This document shows positions 54,618 to 64,000 of a DNA stretch of 64,000 nucleotides, piece by piece. The notes beneath the pieces are model-generated. The model ran no database searches and had not been told where the DNA came from. It saw only the letters and a program-made list of their open reading frames with translations. Source of the DNA: Paratinospora sagittata. Its lineage: Eukaryota; Streptophyta; Magnoliopsida; Ranunculales; Menispermaceae. Location: assembly GCA_035771175.1 (NCBI GenBank), contig CM069606.1, positions 28,167,816 to 28,231,815 on the forward strand, written 5' to 3'. Made by a program: the position numbers and the translations under genes. The stretch's first letter is position 1, and each line of letters opens with the position of its first letter.

Positions 54618-55950
54618 CGTTTTTGTGAGATAAAAGAAGAGAAAAAGAAAAGAAAAAGAAGAAGAAAGGAAAAAAAAAAAAAGGTTAGGGTTTGGAGTGA
54701 TTGTGATGCTCCAATCTTGCTTAAAGGTAAGTTTTTCTCTCATTTTCTTCCATGAAATCACCATTGAAGGTGAGAGCAAGCTTTTCAATGGTGTAATCTT
54801 TGATATAGGTTTCGGATTTGAGAAGACCTAACCTAGGGTTTGAAATGCATGTGCTTGTTGGGCTTGCTAATAGTGGATTTAAGCTTCCTAGAGCTAGATC
54901 ATGCCCAAATAGTTGTTTTTTCATGCATCAAACCTTGTTTTCTTAGTATATGAGGTTAGGGTTTTGATGGAAACCCTATGAACTATGATGTATGCCTAGG
55001 ACTTGGGTTTCTAGGATGATTTAGAACCCATTGGTGGCATTTGACCTAATTTATATTGAGAAATTGATGGGGTTACTTTGTAATGGCCTAACCTTAGATT
55101 ATGGACGTAGGGTTTTCTAATGCTAATGCATGTGAGCTATGCTGATTAAATGGGTATATCTAGATGATTGGTAATGTTAATTTATGTCTCTCCATGATGT
55201 AATTTAATGTCTAGTTCATTTTAGCCCTATGTTTCATTGTTGAGATTTTACCCAATTTGGGGTTTTTGGTTCAATTGGTTTGAACTCGATTAATTGTGGT
55301 GGAATTTAGTTAATTGGGCATGAATAGAGTTTATTTACATTTAATTGAGCATGAATTGGGTATGGACGGAATTATAATTGATTTATGTTGGCCTAGGCCT
55401 AGACCTTGTATGATCATGTAATTTGGCATGATGGATGTCTATGGGTTGGACATTGATCATTTGGAGTTGAGTGTTGAATTGTAGGAATTTGGAAATTTTA
55501 TGAGAATTATGCAGTTTGGCATAATTGATCTTGAAATTGATTAATGTATGTGAATTTGATTCATTTCTAAAACGTTAGATTGGATTGACCAAATTGGGAG
55601 TATTTTGGTTAGCTAATTGACTTGTGGTTGGTAGTGAGTATTTCTCACTCTATTTCTCCATTTATGACATTGTATTTATATAAAATTGATGTGTTGAATG
55701 ATATGCATTTTATTGTATATGTGCATAGTATTTATGATCATAACAAATGGATTTATATGCATAGTATTACCTTAAGTATTTTGGATTAAATACTTTGGCA
55801 TTTTTCTTCTTTCCATTTACATGATTCTTCGGGGAAATGTGCCACTGGAGTACTTGAATTGGTACTTCTTGGTAGGGACTTTCCGAAGCACTAAGGAATA
55901 GTGGTGGAGTGATGGATAATGCATCAATCTAAACCTATTTGCCAATAGGG
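54001..55950 (+). mobile_element. LTR-like region of a Gypsy element (borders uncertain)
   Basis: TGTAACGACCCAAACTCTTG at 54001 resembles a Gypsy LTR start and abruptly ends the integrase homology, so an insertion border is likely at 54000/54001. Interior words (TGATTTAGAACCCATTGGTG) parallel the LTR at 60852-62503 read on its minus strand (TGATTTGGAACCCAATGACA). The right border and target duplication were not found. It contains a (CT)27 run. Confidence 0.45.
54561..54614. repeat. (CT)27 microsatellite
   Basis: A pure CT run of 54 bases within the LTR-like region. It makes a spurious minus-strand frame of repeated Arg-Glu. Confidence 0.95.
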
Positions 55951-55959
55951 GAAGTTGAT

Positions 55960-56990
55960 AGTTACATATTTAGATAGGATTTATAGCATGTTTTAGGTGT
56001 GTTTTAGGATGATTTATACATTAGTTTAGTTTGTTTATGTTAGTTTTGATTCATTTGTTAGTTTAGGAATAAATTGATTTTTATGCATTATTTCGGTTTG
56101 TTAATTTATATGTTTGATCAATTTATGTTTTGAGTGTTTTAATTACTTGCTTTACATTGTTATGTAGGTATTTAGATGTGTGGAAGAGAGCATAAATGGT
56201 GAACATAACATATGAGAAGCCTAAATGATGTTTCATGAAGAACCCAAGTCAAAAAGTGGAAGAAAATTGGTTAAGTCCACGAGAAGGAAGTCAAGCTGAG
56301 CAGAAAAATGGCTAAGTTCATAGACTGGGCCCCACGGCGCTCATCGCGGCACCTGGTTGAGGATCAAGAGAAGGTTTTGGGCGCCGCGGCGCCCAGAAGT
56401 ATTTAACGCAACGCCGCGGCGCTAGAAAACTTATCGGAGCGTCGCGGCAACGGTATTTTTTGTTCCGTTTTAGCAACTTGGAATTTGGGAAAATTTTGGG
56501 ACTTTCCAATTTTTACACACGATGAAAGGGGGCTTATCATATATCAAAAGAAAGGGTTTTTCGAGAGAAACATATTGGAATAGAGTAAAAAATGGAGTTT
56601 TGCGGTTGGAGTGAGGTGGAAGAGAAGATCTACATTGAAGAACATTGACAACTTCTACACATTCTAGTTTGTTTTCTTTTGTTCTCATTCATGTTTGAAC
56701 CATTGTTTGCCGTTTTTTTTCTGTAGTTATGAACTAAACCTCTTTCTAGAGGTGTAGATTGATCTAAACTCGAGACTATGTCTTAGCTTTTATGATTTAA
56801 ATTATTGTTAATAAAGTTCTGTAGTTTATTTCTATTTCTCTGGGTGTAATGCTTTTAATCCCCTGATCATGGATTAGATGATCATAGATTCGAAGTAAAT
56901 GCTCCAAAAGAAGGTACATTGGGTTCGAATCTAGGAAATATAACCTAGGTTATCGTGAGACTCAAGTGATCAATAATAACCCAAACAACA
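55960..56990. mobile_element. Second long LTR-like region with GC-rich core
   Basis: It parallels 51491-52765 in design: an AT-rich lead with TTTTAGGTGTGTTTTAGGA, a core with GGGCGCCGCGGCGCC (56380-56400), then GAACTAAACCTCTTTCTAG and a CTGATCATGGATTAGATGA block. It ends where Gypsy-A integrase text begins near 56991. Ends and target duplication are not resolved. Confidence 0.4.
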
Positions 56991-56999
56991 TTATGTCTC

Positions 57000-57660
57000 T
57001 TTGGGGTGTTGGGTAGTCCCACAACAAAATTCATAGTGACATGCTCCCACTTTCACTCGGGAATGGCAAGTGGTTGCATTTGTCCTCCAGGCCTCTGATG
57101 CTCAATCTTGAACCTCTGACAGATCTCACACCTCTGAATGAACTGAGCTATCTCTTTCTTCATGTCGGGCCACCAATACATTCTTTTCATATCATGATGC
57201 ATCTTGGTTCCGCCTGGATGAATAACATAGTAAGATCAATGAGCCTCATGGGGTACACTCTGTCTCAACTGTGGATCTGTGGGAACCCATAAACGTCCCC
57301 TAAACCTCAAGGCACTATCAGATGACACGTGCTAATCAGCAAAATTGCTGCTCTCAGCCCAAGACTTATACATCACATAATCAACATCAAGTCTCTACTG
57401 ATCAATAATTTCCTAGACCTGTGTAGGCTGAGCCCTCATCTGAGCACATATCACAATCTGATATGAAGGGGTAGCACAAACACTCATCACTGAGCCGCCT
57501 CAAGTAGTCTCCACTCCTGAGACATCTAGCGCGCTATAATAATTGTCTCTACCCACTTCCTGCTCAATGCATCAGCCACTACATTGGCTTTACTAGGGTG
57601 GTATTCCAATGTAAAATCATAGTCCTACAGGAGCTCTAACCACCTTCTCTGCCTCATGTT
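57000..57660 (-). pseudogene. Gypsy-A linker and integrase zinc-binding domain
   Basis: After RNase H: KELNMRQRRWLELL, a stop, DYDFTLEYHPSKANVVADAL. Further left in other frames: HPGGTKMHHDMKRMYWWPDM and CEICQRFKIEHQRPGGQMQP (His/Cys of the HHCC finger), then WKWEHVTMNFVVGLP, just before the catalytic core. Homology ends near 56991 at another LTR, so the DDE core is absent. Confidence 0.75.
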
Positions 57661-57669
57661 CAATTCCTT

Positions 57670-57930
57670 CTAGGAAAACAAGTACTTGAGGCTCTTGTGG
57701 TCAGAATACAGAGTGAATCTCTCACCATAGAGAGAATGCCTCCAAATCTTCAGAGCAAAAACCACTGCGGCCAGTTCTAAGTCATGAACATGATAGTTCT
57801 TCTCATGCACCAACAACTGCCTCGATGCATACGCAATGACCCTATCCTTCTGCATCAACATGCAACCCAAGCTGATATGAGAGGCATCTGTGTAGATAAC
57901 CAATTCCTGATCAGGCTCTGGCAAAATCAA
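57670..57930 (-). pseudogene. Gypsy-A RNase H
   Basis: [20 protein letters not shown] has the first catalytic Asp (YTDAS). [29 protein letters not shown] (catalytic Glu) and [12 protein letters not shown] (catalytic Asp) follow. It is 87 codons with no internal stop; the frame is entered after a TGA at a usual Trp and left at a TAG at a usual Gln. Confidence 0.85.
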
Positions 57931-57990
57931 TATTGGGGCAAATTTCAGTCTTTTCTTCAGCTCTAAAAAGGTATTTTCACACTCATCAGT

Positions 57991-59094
57991 TCATACAAAG
58001 GACACATCTTTCTGGGTGAGCCTAATCATAGGCATAGCTATCTTGGAGAATCCCTGAATAAATCTCCTGTAGTAACCAGCTAACCCAAGAGAGCTTCTGA
58101 TCTCGGTCACTGTGGTAGGTCTAGGCCAACTGATAATGGCTTCAACTTTGGACAGATCCACTGAAATCTCCTCTGAACTCACCACATGACCTAAGAACTT
58201 CACCTCGGTGATCCAAAACTCGCACTTGCTCAACTTGGCATACAGCCTATGCTCCCTCAGAGTCTTCAATGTCACTTTGAGATGTTCCTCGTGCTCAGTC
58301 TAAGTCTTGGAATACACCAATACATCATCAATGAAAATGATGGTAAACTTATCCAAGTACGACCTAAAGACTGTCTGCATTAGGTCCATGAACATCGCCG
58401 GTGCATTAGTCACACCAAATGGCATCACAAGAAACTCATAGTGTCCATAGTGGGTCATAAATGTTGTCTTAGGCACATCCTCCTCCCTAATACTCAATTA
58501 ATGATACCCGGAAAGTAGATCAATCTTCGAGAAAAACCTCTCTCCCCTCAACTGATCAAACAAGTCATCAATCCTAGGGAGAGGGTACTTGTTCTTAATG
58601 GTCACCCTATTCAACTGGCGGTAGCCGATGTACAACCTCAAGCTCCCATCTTTCTTCTTCACGAAAAGAACTGGAACTCCCCAGGGTGACACACTTGGGC
58701 AAATAAAGCCCTTAGTCAACAGCTCCTCAAGCTGTTTCTGCAACTCTCTCAACTCTGTTGGCGTCATTCTGTATGGTGCCATGGAGATAGGCTTCGTGTC
58801 AGGGACTAGTTCAATGATGAAATCGATCTCCAATCCGGGAACATCCGTAGGGAACACGTCTAGAAAGTCCCTAGCAATGGGAATATCCTCAAGTATCTCC
58901 TCACTAGTCTCTCCCTCATCAGGCACTAACCCAGCCCAAATCTCCCTATCCCCATCAGTCACAAATCTACCCCTCGTGACTATCTTATCTGAAGTTGTAC
59001 CCTGAAGTACAAACTCTAGGTGTCTGGGGATCTGGAAAATGACTCTGTTCGCGAAACAATCAACAACTGCATGATAAGCTGCGAGCCAAACCAT
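57991..59094 (-). pseudogene. Gypsy-A reverse transcriptase
   Basis: Key blocks: [72 protein letters not shown] (first catalytic Asp), [32 protein letters not shown] (FIDD catalytic box), FLGHVV and [10 protein letters not shown]. Stops split it after SGYH (TAA for a usual Gln) and after YSKT (TAG). Asp of the usual CIDYRQLN is Gly here. All parts are in one frame. Confidence 0.85.
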
Positions 59095-59130
59095 CCCTAA
59101 AATCGCATCAAACTCTACAAACTCAAGGAC

Positions 59131-59550
59131 TCAAAAGTCCACAAGCATTTTGAAATCATTAATCTGAACCACACACTGACTACAGTTCATATTTGGGTAG
59201 ATCCTCTCCTCGGCTACAATACTCACTACTAACCATTTACTATTCCTAGTGGGAGTCAAATGCAAACTATCTACCATGCGACAAAAAATGAACGATAATG
59301 TAGATCCAACATCAAATAACACATGCATAGAAGTACCACAAATAATAAGAATACCTTCCACCAAGGTCCTGGATGCTGTCGGGTCTGGCTTAATAGTTGT
59401 TTTGGCTATCTCCTTGACATTGGGCTGCTGCACAAACCCCTGAGCCCTTTGAAGACTTGGATGCTCTGATTTCTTATGCTCAGCCTGTCCACAGTGATAA
59501 CATATAAACGAAGCCCTAGGCGCAGATGATCCAGTCTGAGACGTCGTCAT
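59131..59550 (-). pseudogene. Gypsy-A zinc knuckle and protease
   Basis: ICYHCGQAEHKKSEHP is a CCHC knuckle in which the last Cys is not present. Further on, HVLFDVGSTLSFIFCRMV corresponds to the aspartic protease active site DSG(A/S)THSFI, with the Ser after the catalytic Asp replaced by Val. The stop after FKMLVDF is a TGA; the next residues [13 protein letters not shown] continue the protease in the same frame. Both changes would impair function. Confidence 0.75.
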
Positions 59551-60615
59551 ATAACCTCCTTGGCCTCGGCCTCGGCCTCTGCCTCAGCCAACAGTCTGTG
59601 GAAATGGCGGTCTTGATGCACTCTGTGCCTGAGAAGAAATTGAGGCTGGTGAAGAAAACACTGGTGAGGCCACCACACCAGTCTGGAACTGGGATGCCTC
59701 ACTCTGAGCACCCTCTGACTGTGCTCCCTTATAAAACTTTTTCTTCTTCCCCCAACTGCCCTTCTTCCATGAAGTCTCAAATTGTCTCCCAGACTCTGCC
59801 TGTGTGCTCTGTACACCCTGAGTTGCCCATGTAGACATGCCATCAACCCACTCAGCTAACTCATATTGCTTGGCTCTTTCGACCACTGTGGCATAGTCAA
59901 CCATCTTTGTCACTGACAAGGCCTGTCTGATCGCCAACCTTAGGTTCAGAGAGAACCTCATGATCTTGTCTTTAGGGGTCTGAATCAACCCGGAAGCATA
60001 AACTACAAGTTGCCTAAACTTGAGCTCGTACTCTCTGACTGACATATTGTCCTGTACAAGGTTCAGAAACTCGAGTTGCTTCCCTTGCTTCTCAGTCTCT
60101 GGAACATAGGCCTATAGGAACAACTATTTGAAGGTGTCCCAACTCTTTACTATCCCATGTGTATCCAAAACAAAAAGCCACCAATCCTCTGCATCACTTT
60201 TTAGTGTGTGTTCAACACATAAAACCAAGGACTCCTCATTCTAAGGAACGGTTGATTTTCTCGATGTTCTTCAACCAATCTTCGGCCTTCTTCAAGTCAA
60301 CCCCACCAGTAAACTCTTTAGGTTTCAGGTTCATGAACCTCTCTAGTAGTCTGATCGGTCGACCACCTGAGGTTCAGCTGCCACTGCAGCTCCACTAGTC
60401 CCAGTGGTCTCAGTCCCACTCGTGCCCACCTCATGAGGCACTGACTGAGGCATCTGTCGAGTGACTGTCTCGACCTGGTGCACTAACGACTGAATTTGTG
60501 CAGTCTAAGCTACCATCAAGCGGCCCTGTGCCTGTGCGATCTCCTCCAACCTCTTCATTCGGTCGTCATCAGATGGCTCCGTGTGTGGCTGTCTCAATCT
60601 CCCGCTTCTCCTCAT
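59551..60615 (-). pseudogene. Gypsy-A gag
   Basis: It begins MRRSGRLRQPHTEPSDDDRM at 60615. After shifts comes KEFTGGVDLKKAEDWLKNIE, the start of Retrotrans_gag, then DAEDWWLFV and EKQGKQLEFLNLVQDN. The open part (60045-59584) reads SVREYELKFRQLVVYAS, FSLNLRLAIRQALSV and a Ser/Gln-rich tail. A stop in TVG*GRGRGR falls in an RG repeat as TGA for CGA. Confidence 0.78.
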
Positions 60616-60837
60616 GACACTGAGAGATAGAAATGCGAGCAACCATCACACATTAGAGAATTTAAAGCATTAACAAAGCCTCATAACTACCCATACCATA
60701 TAATACACATAGAAAATATGATAGTAAGGCTTTTAAGTTAATTCCTTTAAGCTTTTTAATCACCTAAAAGCTCTCACCCAATCCCTAAGTCAAAGTCATC
60801 TAAGTCCAATACCTATACCAAACCTAGTAAAACATGG

Positions 60838-60850
60838 GCTCTGATACCAA
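60838..60850 (-). other. Primer-binding site of Gypsy-A
   Basis: The minus strand reads TTGGTATCAGAGC, the exact plant Met-tRNA primer site, one base from the LTR end at 60852. Confidence 0.8.
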
Positions 60851-60851
60851 C

Positions 60852-62503
60852 TGTGGCGACCCCACACCCCGGACCACCAATCCCACAGGGATGGCTAGCC
60901 AAAACCCTAGAGTGGGACGCCCGGCGTAAGCATCTCCAACCACCCCTCAATCAACTTGAGGTGATTGAGACCTTATAAGCCTCAACCAGGACTCTCCATA
61001 GAGTCCCATTTTTTATTTTATTTTTCAACTATAACCTAATAGACTTAACAGTTCTAAAATCCATCAAATACATCCATAAAATTATCCAAGATAATTACTA
61101 AGTCCACAAATAAAATTCCATAAGCCGCATAATTCAACACATGGACAATGTCCATAAAAGTTCCAAAACTATGGGAACAAAATCATCATATGCCCATATG
61201 GTCTATCTACTAAGACCTAAAATCCAACTCACCAATACTATAAAATGTGGTAAGTGTTATAATTACAAGTTCAAAATATAAATACATCATAATTAAACAA
61301 CTCTAATCATGCTCAATTAGACATATGTTTCATCAATTTCAAGATTTTTAGTCAAGAGCATCAAAAACCCCAATTTAGGGAAAATCTCTATAATAGGCAT
61401 AGAGTGGAATTGAACTAAGTCATACAATTCTAACATAGTTCCAAACATTCTAAACCCATAATTCCACTCCATTTGGGTCTAATTAGGCAATTCCCAAGTC
61501 AATTTTATTAATTGATTTGGTTTAGGTCAAAAGCCCTAATTTGGGCAAAAATTCCAAAATCAAGCCCTATGTCGATTTTACACTAAGTCACCATGTTTGG
61601 CAATGCAAAACACTGATCTCGCATCATGGGTTCGTCAATAGTGGTCCCTAGGTCAACATAGTTGACTTGCAAGGCTTAATCATAACCCTAGGTCAATGAA
61701 TCAAGTAAGGGTCATTTTACTTAGATCCACCAATTTCTTGCTAGAAATTAGGGAAAATGGTGTCATTGGGTTCCAAATCACTCAATGAACCTAAATCTAG
61801 CTCACATGACATCCCTAAGAGTTTCACACGAAACCCTAACTCCAAACACCACAAAAATGAGGGTGAAATGCATGAGAAATGCTTTTGGAGTGTAGATCTA
61901 GGTCATGGAGTGTTGTTTCAACTATAAGCAAGCCAAAAAAGGTGAAAATCAGTCGACCCTAGGTTTAAGACACCACAAATCCGTGGTTCATACCCACCCT
62001 TAGGTCAAAATTTAGTTAATTTATACAACCATAATGAGAATCTAAGAAGAAAATGAAGATTTATACTTATTTTGAGTGAGATTTGAGCATGGGACCTCAA
62101 AACCCTAGCTTTTCTCTTTTCCACCCTCTCCCCCAATTCTCCAAGCCAATTTCGTGCAAATGAGCCAATTTCATTGTCTTAAATAGGCAATTTTGGGCCT
62201 ACATGTCAAAAAATAGTTTTTTGGGCAATTTGGTTGTGGAGTGCTCAATACACATTGGATTTTCGCGTTTAGATAGGCGTTTTCTATTTAAAAATGCGTG
62301 TCAGACTCGATTCTGACATCCCCGAGTCCATTTGACTCACCCAACATAAATATCGTAAAATCAACACGAAAACACACAAAACAAACATCAAACACATACA
62401 AGTAAACATCAAACAAACACCAAATATATCAAGGCAAACACATACAGTTTTGGCACATGCAATTGGGTTATGGGCTAAATGAAATAATTTTCGAGGCATC
62501 ACA
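60852..62503 (-). mobile_element. 5' LTR of Gypsy-A (1,652 bp)
   Basis: Read on the minus strand it starts TGTGATGCCTCGAAAATTAT at 62503 and ends GGGGTCGCCACA at 60852, next to the primer-binding site. It is rich in AACCCTA and CCTAGGTC words. The outer flank (CGGTT after 62503) should equal the base run at the 3' end of the element, but no 3' LTR of this type was found in the window. Confidence 0.75.
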
Positions 62504-62722
62504 CGGTTACTCTACAACACTAAGATTCTAAACAAGAATTACAAACATGAAACTCTTAAATCTTCGTGCAATGTTGTTCCATCCACATGTTTTGATAGTA
62601 TAGTTGAATCCATCTGATATAGCTAGTTAGCACTGAAAAAACTACATTAAAGAGATTAGTGATCACAAGTACGTTGTTTATAATCATCAAAACAAAACAA
62701 GGTGAGAGTTGTTACATCAACA
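62504..62722 (-). mobile_element. Truncated SIRE-like LTR between Gypsy-A and Gypsy-B
   Basis: On the minus strand from 62722: TGTTGATGTAACAACTCTCA, CCTTGTTTTGTTTTGATGAT then TATAAACAACGTAC, matching the style of the 49804-51485 LTR end. It cuts Gypsy-B integrase at HLGGDC and is itself cut by the Gypsy-A LTR, which orders the insertions. Confidence 0.55.
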
Positions 62723-63592
62723 GTCTCCTCCCAGATGCATAGAAAATTTGGATCCGTGGAACTTGGTCAACACTTCATGTCGCAGTTCAAGATCATTTGG
62801 CAGACATAGTTGTTTCTTGTAAAATACTGCACCGTCTGGCGACAAAGACCAGTGGTTGGGGGCTTGACCTTGCGATAAGAGTTGTCTCTTTTCCATTAGT
62901 TTAGCGTTGTTTCCTTGTGCTGCCAAAATTTTCCTAATGAGCTTAGAATGGATAGACAGTTGGGCAAGCCTAACGGTGTTTCCATCCTCAAGAAGCTGCA
63001 GGTTGAAATCCTTGATCCTGGCCATCAATTTACCCATCTCGAAGTTGATAAAGCAAGCTGAGACGTATGACTTGCAACTGAGGGAATCTGCTACGACATT
63101 AGCCTTTCCTGGATGATATTGTAAATCGAAGTCGTAGTCTTTGAGAAATTTAAGTCAGCGTCTCTGTCGAAGGTTTAGATCCTTCTAAGTATAAATGTAC
63201 CGTAGGCTTTTATGGTCAGAGAAAACCTCAAATCTTTCACCATACAGGTAATGTCGCCAAATTCTTAGGGAGAAGACAACGACAACAAGCTCAAGGTCAT
63301 GTGTAGGGTAGTTGACCTCATGCAGCTTCAATTGTCGAGAGGCGTAGGCGACTACTCTGCCATTCTGCATCAAGGCAGCACCTAAGCCTTGAAGTGAAGA
63401 ATCGGTGTAGAGAGTGAAATTGATCTCGTTCTTTGGTGTAGTAAGTATTGGAGCTGAGGTCAACCTTTTCTTAAGCTCTTGGAAGCCCGACTCACAGAGC
63501 TCAGTCCAAAAGAAACGGGCGTCCTTCCTTGTTAGTCGGGTGAGAGGTTCTGCCAGTTTAGAAAAATCTCTAATGAAGCGCCTGTAGTACTA
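62723..63592 (-). pseudogene. Gypsy-B RT end, RNase H and integrase start
   Basis: Minus strand: [79 protein letters not shown] and [14 protein letters not shown] (RNase H). After a TAG come YHPGKANVVADSLS and FHGSKFSMHLGG, the entry to the HHCC finger. It is cut off on the left by the SIRE-like LTR and on the right near YYRRF by the fold-back-type sequence. It is a distinct subfamily from Gypsy-A (QGLGAALMQ versus ISLGCMLMQ). Confidence 0.8.
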
Positions 63593-64000
63593 GTAATTAC
63601 CAAAAAAAAAAAAATTTGAGGAAGGGAAGAGGTTCGACCACTCAGGGTCAAATCGTAACAGTTGGTTCGTTTGATTCTGGCTGAACCAACAACAAAGCTT
63701 GCCATCGAGCTTCCAGAGGGTTTTCACACAAAAAAAACACACATATATGCTCCATTTCATGAATGAAAGTGCATAGAAACAAAAAAAAAAAAAAGAATAA
63801 AAACATGCATTTTTTACCAAATGAATGGATCTAGCGATGAAACCTTTCGAAGAAGAACAAGTGGTGTTTCGCTCTCTTGGTGGGAGGAAGATATTTTCAT
63901 GGAGAAGAAAATGATGAAAATGAACAAGAGGCAGAAGAAAATGATGGAAAACAATGGCTTTTTGGAGTTAGGGGCTAGAATATTTTATAGGAGAAAATGA
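63593..64000 (-). mobile_element. Element end related to the fold-back at 47783
   Basis: GAGGTTCGACCACTCAGGGTC near 63630 with poly-A beside it and repeated AAAATGATG.AAA words to the right resemble the TTCGGCC..CAGGGCCAAACC arm and the CATCATTTTCTTCT-rich flank near 47650-47780. Only one arm lies in the window. The assignment is by similarity of words, not by ends. Confidence 0.4.

Larger units (their letters stand above)
56991..60615 (-). pseudogene. Gypsy-A polyprotein (gag-pol), one frame with internal stops
   Basis: The minus strand from an ATG at 60615 has, in order, gag, a zinc knuckle, protease, RT, RNase H and the integrase zinc-binding part. The pieces from gag (60045) to RNase H (57670) all lie in the same reading frame and are broken only by stop codons. 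The N-terminal part of gag also shows shifts. Integrase is cut off at MNFVVGLP near 57000. In an active copy this protein would be cleaved and would assemble particles and copy the RNA. This copy cannot. Confidence 0.85.

Noticed and set aside
54507..54788. Minus-strand frame with an Arg-Glu repeat
   Set aside because: It is an artefact of the (CT)27 microsatellite.
1..64000. CRISPR arrays, operons, bacterial promoters or a prokaryotic defence system
   Set aside because: The DNA is plant nuclear in character. The repeats are transposon ends, microsatellites and duplications, not direct repeats with unique spacers.

Overview
The window reads as nuclear DNA of a flowering plant, probably a eudicot. 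It is AT-rich and dominated by plant transposable elements: L1-type LINEs with endonuclease, reverse transcriptase and zf-RVT regions, RTE-type LINE scraps, Ty1/Copia and Ty3/Gypsy LTR elements (one with a chromodomain), hAT-like and Mutator-like non-autonomous DNA elements, and solo LTRs. The only host gene I can support is the 3' part of a mitochondrial GFA2-type DnaJ chaperone. Its eleven visible exons run from 13970 to 43141 on the plus strand, in phase and with GT-AG borders. The J-domain exons are not visible and should lie to the left of the window.

Layout. 1-13.9 kb: remnant of a Copia element (LTR, primer-binding site, gag), a hAT-like MITE with 8-bp target duplications, a second 380-bp hAT-like MITE, LINE-A, a dispersed repeat (copy A), minus-strand scraps of an RNase H domain and an RTE reverse transcriptase, and LINE-B. 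13.97-43.1 kb: the DnaJ gene, with one intron of 14.3 kb and one of 11.8 kb. The first of these holds LINE-C (minus) and LINE-D (plus) head to head, a solo LTR, an almost perfect 1.5-kb tandem duplication inside LINE-D and an RTE tail split by a MITE. The second holds LINE-E (itself split by a MITE fragment and by repeat copy B), a Gypsy remnant whose left LTR carries a Pack-MULE with a captured cytochrome P450 fragment, and a 1.55-kb solo LTR.

43.2-64 kb: non-genic. It holds a hAT-like element, a 467-bp-period tandem duplication, a long inverted repeat (fold-back), and a nested pile of minus-strand Gypsy elements. Gypsy-B has its 3' LTR at 48.3-49.5 kb, chromodomain at 53.4-54.0 kb and RT/RNase H/integrase start at 62.7-63.6 kb. 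Gypsy-A (62.5 to 57.0 kb) lies within its span. Other LTRs and a GC-rich, possibly organellar, piece interrupt the stack.

No prokaryotic features, CRISPR arrays, complete tRNA or complete rRNA genes were seen. The interest lies in the history that nested insertions and target duplications let one read directly: a Pack-MULE inside an LTR, a probable template-switch duplication inside a LINE, a possible plastid-rRNA scrap inside another LINE, and a Gypsy polyprotein destroyed mainly by transition-type nonsense mutations in one unshifted frame. I did not find a convincing new biological system.
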